From Acidobacteriota bacterium (lineage in GTDB: Bacteria; Acidobacteriota; Thermoanaerobaculia; Thermoanaerobaculales; Thermoanaerobaculaceae), in assembly GCA_003133645.1 (NCBI GenBank), contig PKYI01000017.1, positions 1 through 32,315 on the forward strand: 32,315 nt of DNA. The letters are read 5' to 3'. A model generated the notes under the pieces. The model was not told the origin of the DNA. It ran no database searches and worked only from the letters and a program-made list of their open reading frames with translations. The position numbers were made by a program, and so were the translations under genes. This document shows positions 1 through 7,074 of this stretch, piece by piece; position 1 is the first letter of the stretch, and the number at the start of each line of letters is the position of its first letter.

Positions 1-78
1 CGCACCGCCGATCGGCACCAGCGGCCAGGGCAAGACCCGCCCCGCCAGCCGTTCGAGCTGCGCTGCCCAAGGTCGCAC
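1..78 (-). CDS. Possible 5' end of a gene running off the left edge
   Basis: An open frame starts with GTG at 78 and runs without a stop to base 1, giving 26 residues beginning MRPWAAQLERLAGRVLPWPL. The mix of an amphipathic start and a hydrophobic stretch could be the N-terminus of a membrane-associated protein. There is no clear Shine-Dalgarno. A TAGACT -10-like hexamer at 90-85 (minus) would place transcription initiation near the start codon. It is divergent from ccmA. Too short to assign a function; it could be chance coding in GC-rich DNA. Confidence 0.3.
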   Translation of the reverse strand, partial: MRPWAAQLERLAGRVLPWPLVPIGGA

Positions 79-127
79 GGCCGGAGTCTAGCATCGGGTC
101 GGCGGACGCGCCGCCCGCGAAAAGGCC

Positions 128-146
128 GGCCGCCCGGCGGGCGGCC
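128..146. other. GC-rich 8-bp hairpin upstream of ccmA
   Basis: A perfect inverted repeat, GGCCGCCC-GGC-GGGCGGCC, lies 30 bp before the ccmA start. It has a 3-nt loop and no T-tract, so it is not a standard intrinsic terminator. It may be an upstream gene boundary or a repeat-type palindrome. Confidence 0.4.
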
Positions 147-175
147 GCTACGGTGCCGTGATAATCTCGAACGCC

Positions 176-802
176 ATGGCGGCGATCTCGGTGGAGTTCA
201 CGAAGGTGGGGAAGCGCTTCGGCACGCGGGCGGTGCTCGCGGCGGTGTCGGGCACCCTGCGGCCGGGCGAGGTGCTGGTCGTGGCGGGGCCCAACGGCGC
301 GGGCAAGTCCACCCTCCTGAACATCCTGGCCGGGGTCCTGCGGCCCTCCCGCGGCGACGTCGCCTACCGCCGGGGTGACGAGGAAGTGCCGCGCCGCGAG
401 TGGTTCGAGAACCTCGGGATGGCGTCGCCGGACATGGCGGTCTACGAGGAGCTCTCGGCGATCGAGAACCTCCGGTTCTTCGGCCGCCTGCGCGGCCATG
501 CCCTCGCCGACGGGGCGCTCGCCGAGCTATTGGAGACGCTCGGACTGCCGGTGCGCGAGCACCACCGCGCCGTCGGGACATACTCGTCGGGGATGAAGCA
601 GCGGGTCAAGCTGGCGCAGGCGGCGCTGCACGCGCCGGCGGTCCTGCTGCTCGACGAGCCCTCGTCGAACCTCGACGCGGCCGGGCACGAGGCGGTGGCG
701 GCGCTGGTGGCGCGCTTCCGCGCGCGCGCCGCGGTCGCCGTCGCCACCAACGACCCGCGGGAGATCGCCTGGGGTGATGCGCGCCTCGACCTTGCTCTCT
801 GA
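176..802 (+). CDS. ccmA: Heme exporter ATP-binding protein CcmA
   Basis: ATPase subunit of the CcmABC complex, which releases heme-loaded CcmE during System I cytochrome c maturation at the inner membrane. Walker A GPNGAGKST is at residues 39-47, the signature loop is SSGMK near residue 137, and Walker B LLLDEPSSNLD is near 156-167. The 208-residue length fits CcmA, which is shorter than typical ABC ATPases. ATG at 176 is preferred over the in-frame GTG at 158 because the ABC domain starts directly after it. The H-loop histidine appears replaced by Asn (ATNDPRE). The gene overlaps ccmB by about 29 bp, and the ccmBCDEF neighbours make the assignment secure. Confidence 0.93.
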   Translation: MAAISVEFTKVGKRFGTRAVLAAVSGTLRPGEVLVVAGPNGAGKSTLLNILAGVLRPSRGDVAYRRGDEEVPRREWFENLGMASPDMAVYEELSAIENLRFFGRLRGHALADGALAELLETLGLPVREHHRAVGTYSSGMKQRVKLAQAALHAPAVLLLDEPSSNLDAAGHEAVAALVARFRARAAVAVATNDPREIAWGDARLDLAL

Positions 803-1466
803 GAGCTTCGCCGTCCTCGGCAAGGAGCTCACCGCCGAGCTGCGCAGCCGGGTGGCGCTCAACGCCATCGGACTGTTCGGCCTCACCACGCTGATCGCCG
901 TCGCCTACCAGATCGGCCCGTACCAGATCCAGGAGCAGGACCGCCCGTACCTGCTCTCGGCCCTGCTGTGGATCATCCTGTTCTTCGCCGCCACCTCGGG
1001 GGTGTCGCGGGTGTTCGTCAAGGAAGAGGACGCCCACACCGCCAAGACGCTGCGCCTGGCTGCCCGCCCGCTCGCGGTCTTCGCAGGCAAGTACCTGTTC
1101 AACTTGATCTTGCTCAGCGCTCTGTTCACCCTCATCGTGCCGCTGTACTGCGCCCTCATGAACTACCGCGTGCGCGGCGTGGCCGGTCTGGCGGTCGTGC
1201 TGGCGGCCGGGGCCGTGGCCCTGGCGTCGACCTCGACCATCGTCGCAGCGATCATCGCCCGCGCCTCGGGGTCCACGACGCTATTTGCTATCCTCTCGGT
1301 GCCGCTGGTGTTGCCGCTTCTTGTGATGCTCATACAGGGGACGCGGGCGGCGGCGGCTAGCGCCGAGCTGGCGGCCGTCCTCCCGGCTTTGCAGGGGATC
1401 GTTTCGCTAGGAGGTGCCGTCTTGACCGTGTCCGTGTACCTTTTTCCGGTGGTGTGGCATGACTGA
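774..1466 (+). CDS. ccmB: Heme exporter permease CcmB
   Basis: Integral membrane subunit of the CcmABC complex. The 230 residues hold about six hydrophobic segments, including ALNAIGLFGLTTLIAVAYQI, a stretch around LLWIILFFAATSGVSRVF, KYLFNLILLSALFTLIVPLY and a C-terminal LTVSVYLFPVVW. The sequence SGVSRVFVKEEDAHT after the second segment is typical of CcmB. Start is GTG 774 or the next codon, ATG 777; both lie within the end of ccmA, so translation is probably coupled. The stop overlaps the ccmC start by 8 bp. Confidence 0.92.
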   Translation: MMRASTLLSESFAVLGKELTAELRSRVALNAIGLFGLTTLIAVAYQIGPYQIQEQDRPYLLSALLWIILFFAATSGVSRVFVKEEDAHTAKTLRLAARPLAVFAGKYLFNLILLSALFTLIVPLYCALMNYRVRGVAGLAVVLAAGAVALASTSTIVAAIIARASGSTTLFAILSVPLVLPLLVMLIQGTRAAAASAELAAVLPALQGIVSLGGAVLTVSVYLFPVVWHD

Positions 1467-2145
1467 CGACCGCGTGAGAACGGCCCTGCACTGGTTGTTG
1501 GGCTGCTGGATGCTGCTGGTGATCGTGGCGGCGTTCTTCTGGGCGCCGTCGGCGCTGGGGTTCAAGGGCGAATCGTCCCGAATCGTCTTCTTCCACGTGC
1601 CGCAGGCGTGGGTCGCGGTCCTGGCGTTCTGCGTCAACCTGGTGGCCTCGCTGCGCTACCTGCGCACCCGCGACCCGCTCGACGACGCGCGTGCCGCGGC
1701 CGCCGCGAGGCTCGGCTTGGTGTTCTCCCTGCTGGCGACGGTCACCGGATCGATCTTCGCCAACGTGATGTGGAACTCGTTCTGGAACTGGGACCCGCGC
1801 GAGGTCTCGATCGCGATCCTGCTGCTCGTCTACGCCGCGTACTTTGCCCTGCGGGAAGCGGTTCCCGACGAGGAGCGGCGCGCCAGCCTCTCGGCGGCGT
1901 ATGCCATTTTGGCGTTCGTCACGATGCCGTTCCTCGTCTTCGTTGTGCCGCGCATCTACTGGTCGCTGCACCCGGACACGATCATCGGCGCCACCGGCAA
2001 GCTCAAACTGCAGATGGAATCGAGGATGCTGCAGACCCTCCTCGCCTCGTTAGTGGGATTTACTGGATTGTTCGTTTGGTTGTACACTCTGGACGTTCGG
2101 CTGGCGCGGGTGCGGCTGGCGCGCCGGGAGCGCGAGGAGGTGTGA
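1459..2145 (+). CDS. ccmC: Heme-handling protein CcmC (CcsA/CcmF superfamily)
   Basis: CcmC transfers heme to the chaperone CcmE at the periplasmic face of the inner membrane. The 228-residue protein has about six membrane segments, and its tryptophan-rich motif is WNSFWNWDPRE (about residues 105-115). The two expected axial histidines are H46 (VFFHVPQAW) and H171 (WSLHPD), flanking the motif as in the family. The ATG start lies inside the ccmB stop region. A tiny ccmD-like gene starts 4 bp after its stop, so all are co-transcribed. Confidence 0.95.
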   Translation: MTDDRVRTALHWLLGCWMLLVIVAAFFWAPSALGFKGESSRIVFFHVPQAWVAVLAFCVNLVASLRYLRTRDPLDDARAAAAARLGLVFSLLATVTGSIFANVMWNSFWNWDPREVSIAILLLVYAAYFALREAVPDEERRASLSAAYAILAFVTMPFLVFVVPRIYWSLHPDTIIGATGKLKLQMESRMLQTLLASLVGFTGLFVWLYTLDVRLARVRLARREREEV

Positions 2146-2148
2146 GCG

Positions 2149-2268
2149 ATGCCAAACGCTGAGAGCTTGATTTGGGTGGCAGCGGTCACGGTGGTGATCT
2201 GGCTCGGGATCTTCGCCTACTGCCTCGCCCTCGACCGCCGCGTGCGCCGCCTGGAGGAGGAGCAATGA
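2149..2268 (+). CDS. ccmD: CcmD-like single-span membrane protein
   Basis: A 39-residue protein too small for ordinary gene calls. It has one hydrophobic segment, LIWVAAVTVVIWLGIFAYCL (residues 7-26), followed by a basic and acidic tail ending RRVRRLEEEQ. Size, topology and position between ccmC and ccmE match CcmD, which aids release of holo-CcmE from CcmABC. The stop TGA overlaps the ccmE ATG (ATGA at 2265-2268), a translational-coupling arrangement. Assignment rests on position and topology because CcmD is poorly conserved. Confidence 0.8.
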   Translation: MPNAESLIWVAAVTVVIWLGIFAYCLALDRRVRRLEEEQ

Positions 2269-2666
2269 ACCGCAGGGCGGTGTGGACCGTCGCAGGAATT
2301 GTGGCGATCGTCGCCTTCGTCGCGTTCGGCGCCGGAGCGTTCAGGTCGAACCTCACGCCGTACGTCAGCTTCCAGCAGGCCCGTTCGACCGCCGACGCGG
2401 TGCAGGTCGCGGGCAAGCTGGTGCAGGGCTCCGACCGCTTCGATGCGGCCACCTCCCGCCTGATGTTCAGCATCCAGGACGAACACGGCGACGTCATGAA
2501 GGTCGCCTACAAGGGGCTGAAGCCCGGGAACTTCAACGAGGCCACCCAGGTGGTGGCGATCGGCCGCTTTCACGGCGGCACGCTCGAGGCCGAGAAGCTA
2601 CTCGTGAAGTGTCCGTCCAAGTATCAGGGGACCGAGGAGAAGGAGAACCACACCAGCTCCTCGTGA
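2265..2666 (+). CDS. ccmE: Cytochrome c maturation heme chaperone CcmE, Cys-type (CxxxY)
   Basis: Membrane-anchored periplasmic chaperone that carries heme from CcmC to CcmF. A signal anchor lies at residues 6-25, followed by an OB-fold domain (about 30-112) with the family motif VAYKGLKPGNFNEATQVVAIG. The heme-binding segment is KLLVKCPSKYQG. Cys116 stands where the classical His (HxxxY) occurs and Tyr120 is kept. This CxxxY form is known from Desulfovibrio and archaea (so-called System I*). Length is 133 residues. ATG 2265 is coupled to ccmD; an upstream in-frame extension to 2172 overlaps ccmD and is rejected. Confidence 0.95.
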   Translation: MNRRAVWTVAGIVAIVAFVAFGAGAFRSNLTPYVSFQQARSTADAVQVAGKLVQGSDRFDAATSRLMFSIQDEHGDVMKVAYKGLKPGNFNEATQVVAIGRFHGGTLEAEKLLVKCPSKYQGTEEKENHTSSS

Positions 2667-2709
2667 TATCGGCGGCGCGCATGCGTCGTGAAGTGCCAGG
2701 GGGGGAGTC

Positions 2710-5274
2710 ATGTTTCTACCGGGTGCCATCGCGATGTGGGTGGCCTTTGTCGCCCTTGTCGCGTCAACATTTTTTTACGTCCGCAGCGTGTGGGGCCATC
2801 AGGAGGCCCGCGCGTGGGCCCGCCAGCTGTACGGCCTCGCCACCGTCGCCGTCTTCATGGCTGGGGCCGTGCTGGTCTATCTGATCCTCATCCATGACTT
2901 CCGGGTGCACTACGTCTTCTCCTATTCCGACCTTTCGCTGTCCAAGCCGTACCTCATCGCAACCCTGTGGGCCGGCCAGGAGGGCAGCTTCCTGCTCTGG
3001 CTGATGTGGGGGATGGTCCTCGGGTTGCCGCTCATCCGCTACGCCAAGCACTACGAGGAGCGCACCATGGTGGTCTACAACGTGGCGCAGCTCTCGTTGG
3101 TGCTGATCCTCCTGAAGCAGTCGCCGTTCCGCTTCATCTCCGACCTGTCCTCCGGGCAGGTCCCGTTCGACGGGCAGGGACTCAACCCGTTGCTCCAGAA
3201 CCCCTGGATGACGATCCACCCGCCGATCATGTTCCTCGGCTACGCGGCAACGGCCGTGCCGTTTGCGCTGGCGGTCGCGGCGCTGTGGGGACGGCGCTAC
3301 GACGAGTGGACCAAGGCGGCGCTGCCGTGGGCGTTGCTGACGGTGGTCACGCTCGGGTGTGCCATCCTGCTCGGCGGCTACTGGGCGTACGTGACCCTCG
3401 GCTGGGGCGGCTACTGGGGGTGGGACCCGGTCGAGAACGCCTCCCTCGTACCCTGGATCGCATCGGCCGCGCTGGTCCACGGGATGATCCTGCAGCGCGC
3501 GCGAGGACGGTTCCGAAAGCTCAACTTCGCGCTCGCCGTCCTGGCGTACGTCCTGGTGGTGTACGGGACGTTCCTGACGCGCTCCGGCGTCCTTGCCGAC
3601 TTCTCGGTGCACTCGTTCGTGGACCTCGGCATCACCGGCTGGCTGGTCGCCAACCTCGGCGGAGCGCTCCTCATCGGCTTCGGCGCCCTGGCGTGGCGCT
3701 GGCGCGAGATCCCGAGCGAGACCGGCGACGAGCCGTTCCTCTCGCGCACGGTCTTCTTCGTCCTCGCGATCGCCGCGCTGCTGGGGACCGCGGCGATGGT
3801 ACTGTTCGGGACCTCCACGCCGCTCATCACCCGTCTTGCGACCAAGCCGTCGCAGGTGGGCCCCGCGTTCTACAACCGGGTGATCCTGCCGATCGGGATC
3901 GTCCTCGCGGGGTTGCTCGGCACGGTCCCGTTCCTGCAGTGGAAAGGCGCCGCCAAAGACTTCCGCAACCGCCTGCTGCTCTCCGGCACCCTGGCGGCGG
4001 TCGCGACCGGCATCGGCGTCGCGGTGGGGGCGCGCGGCGTGCTCTACGTCGCGTTCCTCCTCCTGGCCGTCTTCGCGTTCTTCTCCAACCTGCTCAAGAC
4101 GTGGGACGAGGTCAGACAGGGGAAGCTGCGCTCGGCGGGCGGATACCTCGCCCACGTCGGGCTCGGCCTGATGCTGGTGGGGATCGTCACGTCCTCCGCG
4201 TACGACCGCTCGGAAAAGGTCGTGCTGCCGCTGGGGCAGAGCAAACAGGTGATGGGCTACACCCTGACGTTCAAGGGGGTGGACAAGCCCACGCCAACGG
4301 CGCGGGACGCCATGCTGGTCGAGGTCAAGGAGAGCGGCGGCCGCACCTACGTGGCGCGACCGCACCTCTTCCGCAACGAGAAGTCGAACCAGCTCGTCGC
4401 CAACCCCGACGTTCACATGCAGCTGACCCACGACGTCTACGTCTCGCCGATCGAGTTCGACCCCGGCCACCCCCCCGAGAACGGCGACACCCTCGACCTC
4501 GGCAAGGGCGACACCGGCAAGGTCGGGCCGCTCGCCGTCACCTTCGACCGCTTCGACATGTCCGCCGCGCACGGCGACAACCAGAAGGTGGCGATCGGGG
4601 CGCGCCTCACCGTCAAGGGGCCCGCCCAGACGCAGCAGGTGACGCCCTTTTTGCGCAGCGCCGGCGGCGGCGAGTTCATCGCCGACCCGGTCGCGATCGC
4701 CGGCTTCAAGGATGCCACGGTGACGCTCAACGGGATCAACGCCAACACCGGCCACGTGCGCCTTTCGGTGACCGGCTTCGGCGGGGGCGTCGCCAAGAGC
4801 GCCGTGCTGCACCGCGGCGAGACACTGACCTACAAGGGCGCGACGCTTACCTTCGACGATTTCGACCTCTCGAGTTTCGATCCCCAGGCCGGCAAGATCA
4901 ACATCGGCGCGGTGCTCAAGGTCAGCGGCAGCGGCAGCGGCAAGACCAGCGAGATCACGCCGTTCTTCCACAGCAGCGGCGAGAGCGGCGACAGCCACGA
5001 CGACGCCGACTTCCCCGGCCTGCCGGGGGTCAAGGTGCGCACGGGCCGCATGGACCCGAACGAGAAGACGGTCGAGATCCAGATCCTCGATCCTCAAGCA
5101 CCGCCGGACGAGGGCGAGCCGATGCAATTCTCGATCGACCTCACGATCAAACCGATGATCGGCCTGCTCTGGGGCGGCCTCGTGGTCCTGCTGGCGGGCG
5201 GCATCATGGCGACGGTCCGCCGCGGTGAGGAGTTTTCGGCGGCGGCAGTTGGTCGCCCAGGCGGCAACGCCTGA
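2710..5274 (+). CDS. ccmF: Cytochrome c heme lyase subunit CcmF, enlarged periplasmic region
   Basis: CcmF takes heme from CcmE and helps attach it to apocytochrome c. The first ~490 residues are polytopic and hold the WWD motif WGGYWGWDPVEN (232-243) and family signatures such as WMTIHPPIMFLGY and YGTFLTRSGVL. A large periplasmic region (about 498-815) follows, with three passages of similar pattern (near residues 500, 594 and 698). A last membrane span (about 818-838) and a short tail complete the protein. At 854 residues it is about 200 longer than E. coli CcmF. Start ATG 2710 follows a GGGGGAG ribosome site. No ccmG or ccmH follows. Confidence 0.95.
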   Translation: MFLPGAIAMWVAFVALVASTFFYVRSVWGHQEARAWARQLYGLATVAVFMAGAVLVYLILIHDFRVHYVFSYSDLSLSKPYLIATLWAGQEGSFLLWLMWGMVLGLPLIRYAKHYEERTMVVYNVAQLSLVLILLKQSPFRFISDLSSGQVPFDGQGLNPLLQNPWMTIHPPIMFLGYAATAVPFALAVAALWGRRYDEWTKAALPWALLTVVTLGCAILLGGYWAYVTLGWGGYWGWDPVENASLVPWIASAALVHGMILQRARGRFRKLNFALAVLAYVLVVYGTFLTRSGVLADFSVHSFVDLGITGWLVANLGGALLIGFGALAWRWREIPSETGDEPFLSRTVFFVLAIAALLGTAAMVLFGTSTPLITRLATKPSQVGPAFYNRVILPIGIVLAGLLGTVPFLQWKGAAKDFRNRLLLSGTLAAVATGIGVAVGARGVLYVAFLLLAVFAFFSNLLKTWDEVRQGKLRSAGGYLAHVGLGLMLVGIVTSSAYDRSEKVVLPLGQSKQVMGYTLTFKGVDKPTPTARDAMLVEVKESGGRTYVARPHLFRNEKSNQLVANPDVHMQLTHDVYVSPIEFDPGHPPENGDTLDLGKGDTGKVGPLAVTFDRFDMSAAHGDNQKVAIGARLTVKGPAQTQQVTPFLRSAGGGEFIADPVAIAGFKDATVTLNGINANTGHVRLSVTGFGGGVAKSAVLHRGETLTYKGATLTFDDFDLSSFDPQAGKINIGAVLKVSGSGSGKTSEITPFFHSSGESGDSHDDADFPGLPGVKVRTGRMDPNEKTVEIQILDPQAPPDEGEPMQFSIDLTIKPMIGLLWGGLVVLLAGGIMATVRRGEEFSAAAVGRPGGNA

Positions 5275-5363
5275 CCCGGACCGATCCACGAGGGACGGCT
5301 ACGTGCGGCCGGAGGCGGCCCCGCCTTTCGTCGTCCCCTCGTTGCCCGCGCGTCCCTGCCCGC

Positions 5364-5392
5364 TTGGGGCCGCGGTGCGCTGCGGGTATACT
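5364..5392 (+). promoter_or_regulatory. Sigma70-type promoter for the LON-domain gene
   Basis: TTGGGG (5364-5369), a 17-bp spacer and TATACT (5387-5392). Transcription would begin about 5399, only 3 nt before ATG 5402, so the mRNA is probably leaderless or nearly so. The rest of the ccmF-to-here gap (5275-5401) holds a weak GC hairpin (AGGCG/CGCCT) followed by TTCGTC, which may help end the ccm transcript. Confidence 0.6.
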
Positions 5393-5401
5393 ATTTGCGC
5401 A

Positions 5402-6004
5402 ATGCGAGGCGTGTTCGTGCTTCCCCTCTACCCGTTGCAGGGCCTTGTCCTGCTGCCCGGCGAGCGCTGTGCCGTCCCGTTCGAGAAAGGGGAACCTCGC
5501 ACCGCGCTCGCGCGCGCCCGCGACCACGGCGGTGCCGTGGTGGCGTCGCTCGTCGACGGGGAGTCGGTGCACGAGGTCGGCGTCACCGCCATCGTGGGCG
5601 ACAGCGCAGAGGGCGAAACATCCCTGCACGGCGTGACCAGGTGCCGTCTGGTCTCGCTGCAGAACGACGACGCCCTGATGGTGCGGGCCGAGCGCTTCCC
5701 CGACCAGGAGGTTGCCGAACGCCGGGGCGGTCCGGTCGGCCGGCTGCTCCACGTTCGCTACGGGCGGTTGTGCCTGCGCCTCGGCCGGGATGCCGCCGTC
5801 CCTCCGCCCGGCGACCTCAGCGCCCTCACCTGGCGAATCACGGCGGGCCTCGGCATGCCGCCGGAGCAGCAGCAAGGCTTCCTCAACGTTCCGGACCCGC
5901 TGACGCGCGCCAGGCTCCTGCTCTTGGCGGTGCGGGAGCTGGAGCGCCGCGAGCGCTTCCTCCGCCAGTGGGCCCACCTCCGCAGCACGAATCCATGGAA
6001 TTGA
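5402..6004 (+). CDS. LON substrate-binding domain (LON-SB) protein
   Basis: A 200-residue cytoplasmic protein whose first ~90 residues match the Lon N-terminal substrate-binding fold: FVLPLYPLQGLVLLPGERC, then a repeated beta pattern and the segment LHGVTRCRLVSLQNDDALMV. There is no AAA+ ATPase or protease domain. Stand-alone LON-SB proteins are widespread and mostly uncharacterised. The C-terminal part ends in a helical stretch (ARLLLLAVRELERRERFLRQW). ATG 5402 is chosen because the LON domain begins directly after it and a promoter sits just upstream; an in-frame extension to 5225 overlaps ccmF. The next gene starts 10 bp downstream. Confidence 0.75.
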   Translation: MRGVFVLPLYPLQGLVLLPGERCAVPFEKGEPRTALARARDHGGAVVASLVDGESVHEVGVTAIVGDSAEGETSLHGVTRCRLVSLQNDDALMVRAERFPDQEVAERRGGPVGRLLHVRYGRLCLRLGRDAAVPPPGDLSALTWRITAGLGMPPEQQQGFLNVPDPLTRARLLLLAVRELERRERFLRQWAHLRSTNPWN

Positions 6005-6013
6005 CGGACACCA

Positions 6014-7036
6014 ATGGCCAAACTCGACACCAACCTCGACGCCTGCCAGCTCTCCAGCGACCTCCTGCTCCGGCTACGCAAGATCGTCCGGGACAGCCTC
6101 CGCACGACCCACGGCAAGAACTGGGAGGTGACCGGAATCCCGGCTGAGCTCCGCGAGTTCCTGGCACAGCGGCAGGCGCGCGAGGCGGGCATCAACTGGA
6201 ACCTCTCCGACAGCGTGGACGCGATCGACTTCGCCGGCTTCGTCAACCTCTACGACATCATCTCCGCCGCGCCCCACCTGCTGCAGCGCTTCCTCCCGCT
6301 CGCGCCGGACGCCCACATGCTCCGGATCAGGTTCCTCGAGCTCGACACCATCCTGAACCGAATTGCGTACGCGCGCCCGATCTCCGAGGCCGACCTCGGC
6401 TTCCTCGTGAGCTTCGAGGAGCGCCTCAAGCGGACGACCAGCGCTCCTCCTCCCGCCGTCGAGGCGGAAGACGCCCCCAGACCTTCCCGGGCCGAGCCGG
6501 CGGCGGCCGCCACCCCACCCACCGCGCCCGTGCCCACCGCGGCGCCCCAGCCTCCGGCCGCGGCGCCAAGACCTGTCGCGGCCGCGGCAGAGCCGGCGCC
6601 GGAACCCGAGCCCGCACCCGAACCCAGCCCTGCGGCCGAGCCTGCCGCGCCGGCGGCGGCCCCACCGCGCGCCGCTGCTTCCGTCCTCGGGCCCCAGGAG
6701 ATCGAGGCGGCGCTCAAGCGCGGCGACAGCTCGACTGTCCTGACCGCCATCTACCAGGAGGTGACGTCGATCGCCGACGGCCTCTGGAACGGCTCCGTGG
6801 TCGCGATGCAGAACCGCACCTGGGAGAGCGTCCGGGAGTCGCAGTGGTACCGCAACCATTTCGTCAAGCTGGGCCTCAAGCCGATCTCCGACTTCTTCGG
6901 CCTGTTCGAAACCGCCAAGGAGAAGATGCAGGCCGGCACGTCCCGCACCGACCTACAGGAGTTCCTCAAGGAGCACAACTTCGTGCAGGTGCTGCTGGCG
7001 CTCAAGGACCTGTTCCGCCACCACGTCCGGCATTAG
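6014..7036 (+). CDS. Two-domain protein of unknown function, possible degenerate Swt1-like HEPN N-terminus
   Basis: A 340-residue soluble protein. Residues 1-140 are helical, with a pattern (LRKIVRDSLRTTHGKNWE, later IDFAGFVNLYDII, then LDTILNRIAYARPISEADL) reminiscent of Swt1-type HEPN domains, in which an ExRNxxAH-like motif follows the second helix. Here the expected catalytic His is Tyr120, so RNase activity is doubtful. Residues about 145-218 are an Ala/Pro/Glu linker. Residues about 221-340 form a second conserved-looking domain (WNGSVVAMQNRTWESVRESQWYRNHF cut short: key residues are several Trp and Arg) that I do not recognise. It lies 10 bp after the LON-domain gene, probably co-transcribed. 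The HEPN link is inference from pattern. Confidence 0.6.
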   Translation: MAKLDTNLDACQLSSDLLLRLRKIVRDSLRTTHGKNWEVTGIPAELREFLAQRQAREAGINWNLSDSVDAIDFAGFVNLYDIISAAPHLLQRFLPLAPDAHMLRIRFLELDTILNRIAYARPISEADLGFLVSFEERLKRTTSAPPPAVEAEDAPRPSRAEPAAAATPPTAPVPTAAPQPPAAAPRPVAAAAEPAPEPEPAPEPSPAAEPAAPAAAPPRAAASVLGPQEIEAALKRGDSSTVLTAIYQEVTSIADGLWNGSVVAMQNRTWESVRESQWYRNHFVKLGLKPISDFFGLFETAKEKMQAGTSRTDLQEFLKEHNFVQVLLALKDLFRHHVRH

Positions 7037-7046
7037 TCCCGCCAGG

Positions 7047-7061
7047 CGCGCCGGCGGCGCG
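7047..7061. terminator. GC hairpin between convergent genes
   Basis: CGCGCC-GGC-GGCGCG is a 6-bp stem with a 3-nt loop in the 38-bp gap between two converging genes. No T-tract follows on either strand, so a terminator role is only suggested by position. Confidence 0.3.
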
Positions 7062-7074
7062 ATGCGTCGGCTCC

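Noticed and set aside
2764-5289. Open frame of 841 codons on the minus strand opposite ccmF
   Set aside because: It is a GC-rich antisense shadow of ccmF with low-complexity Arg/Ala/Asp composition and no recognisable motif.
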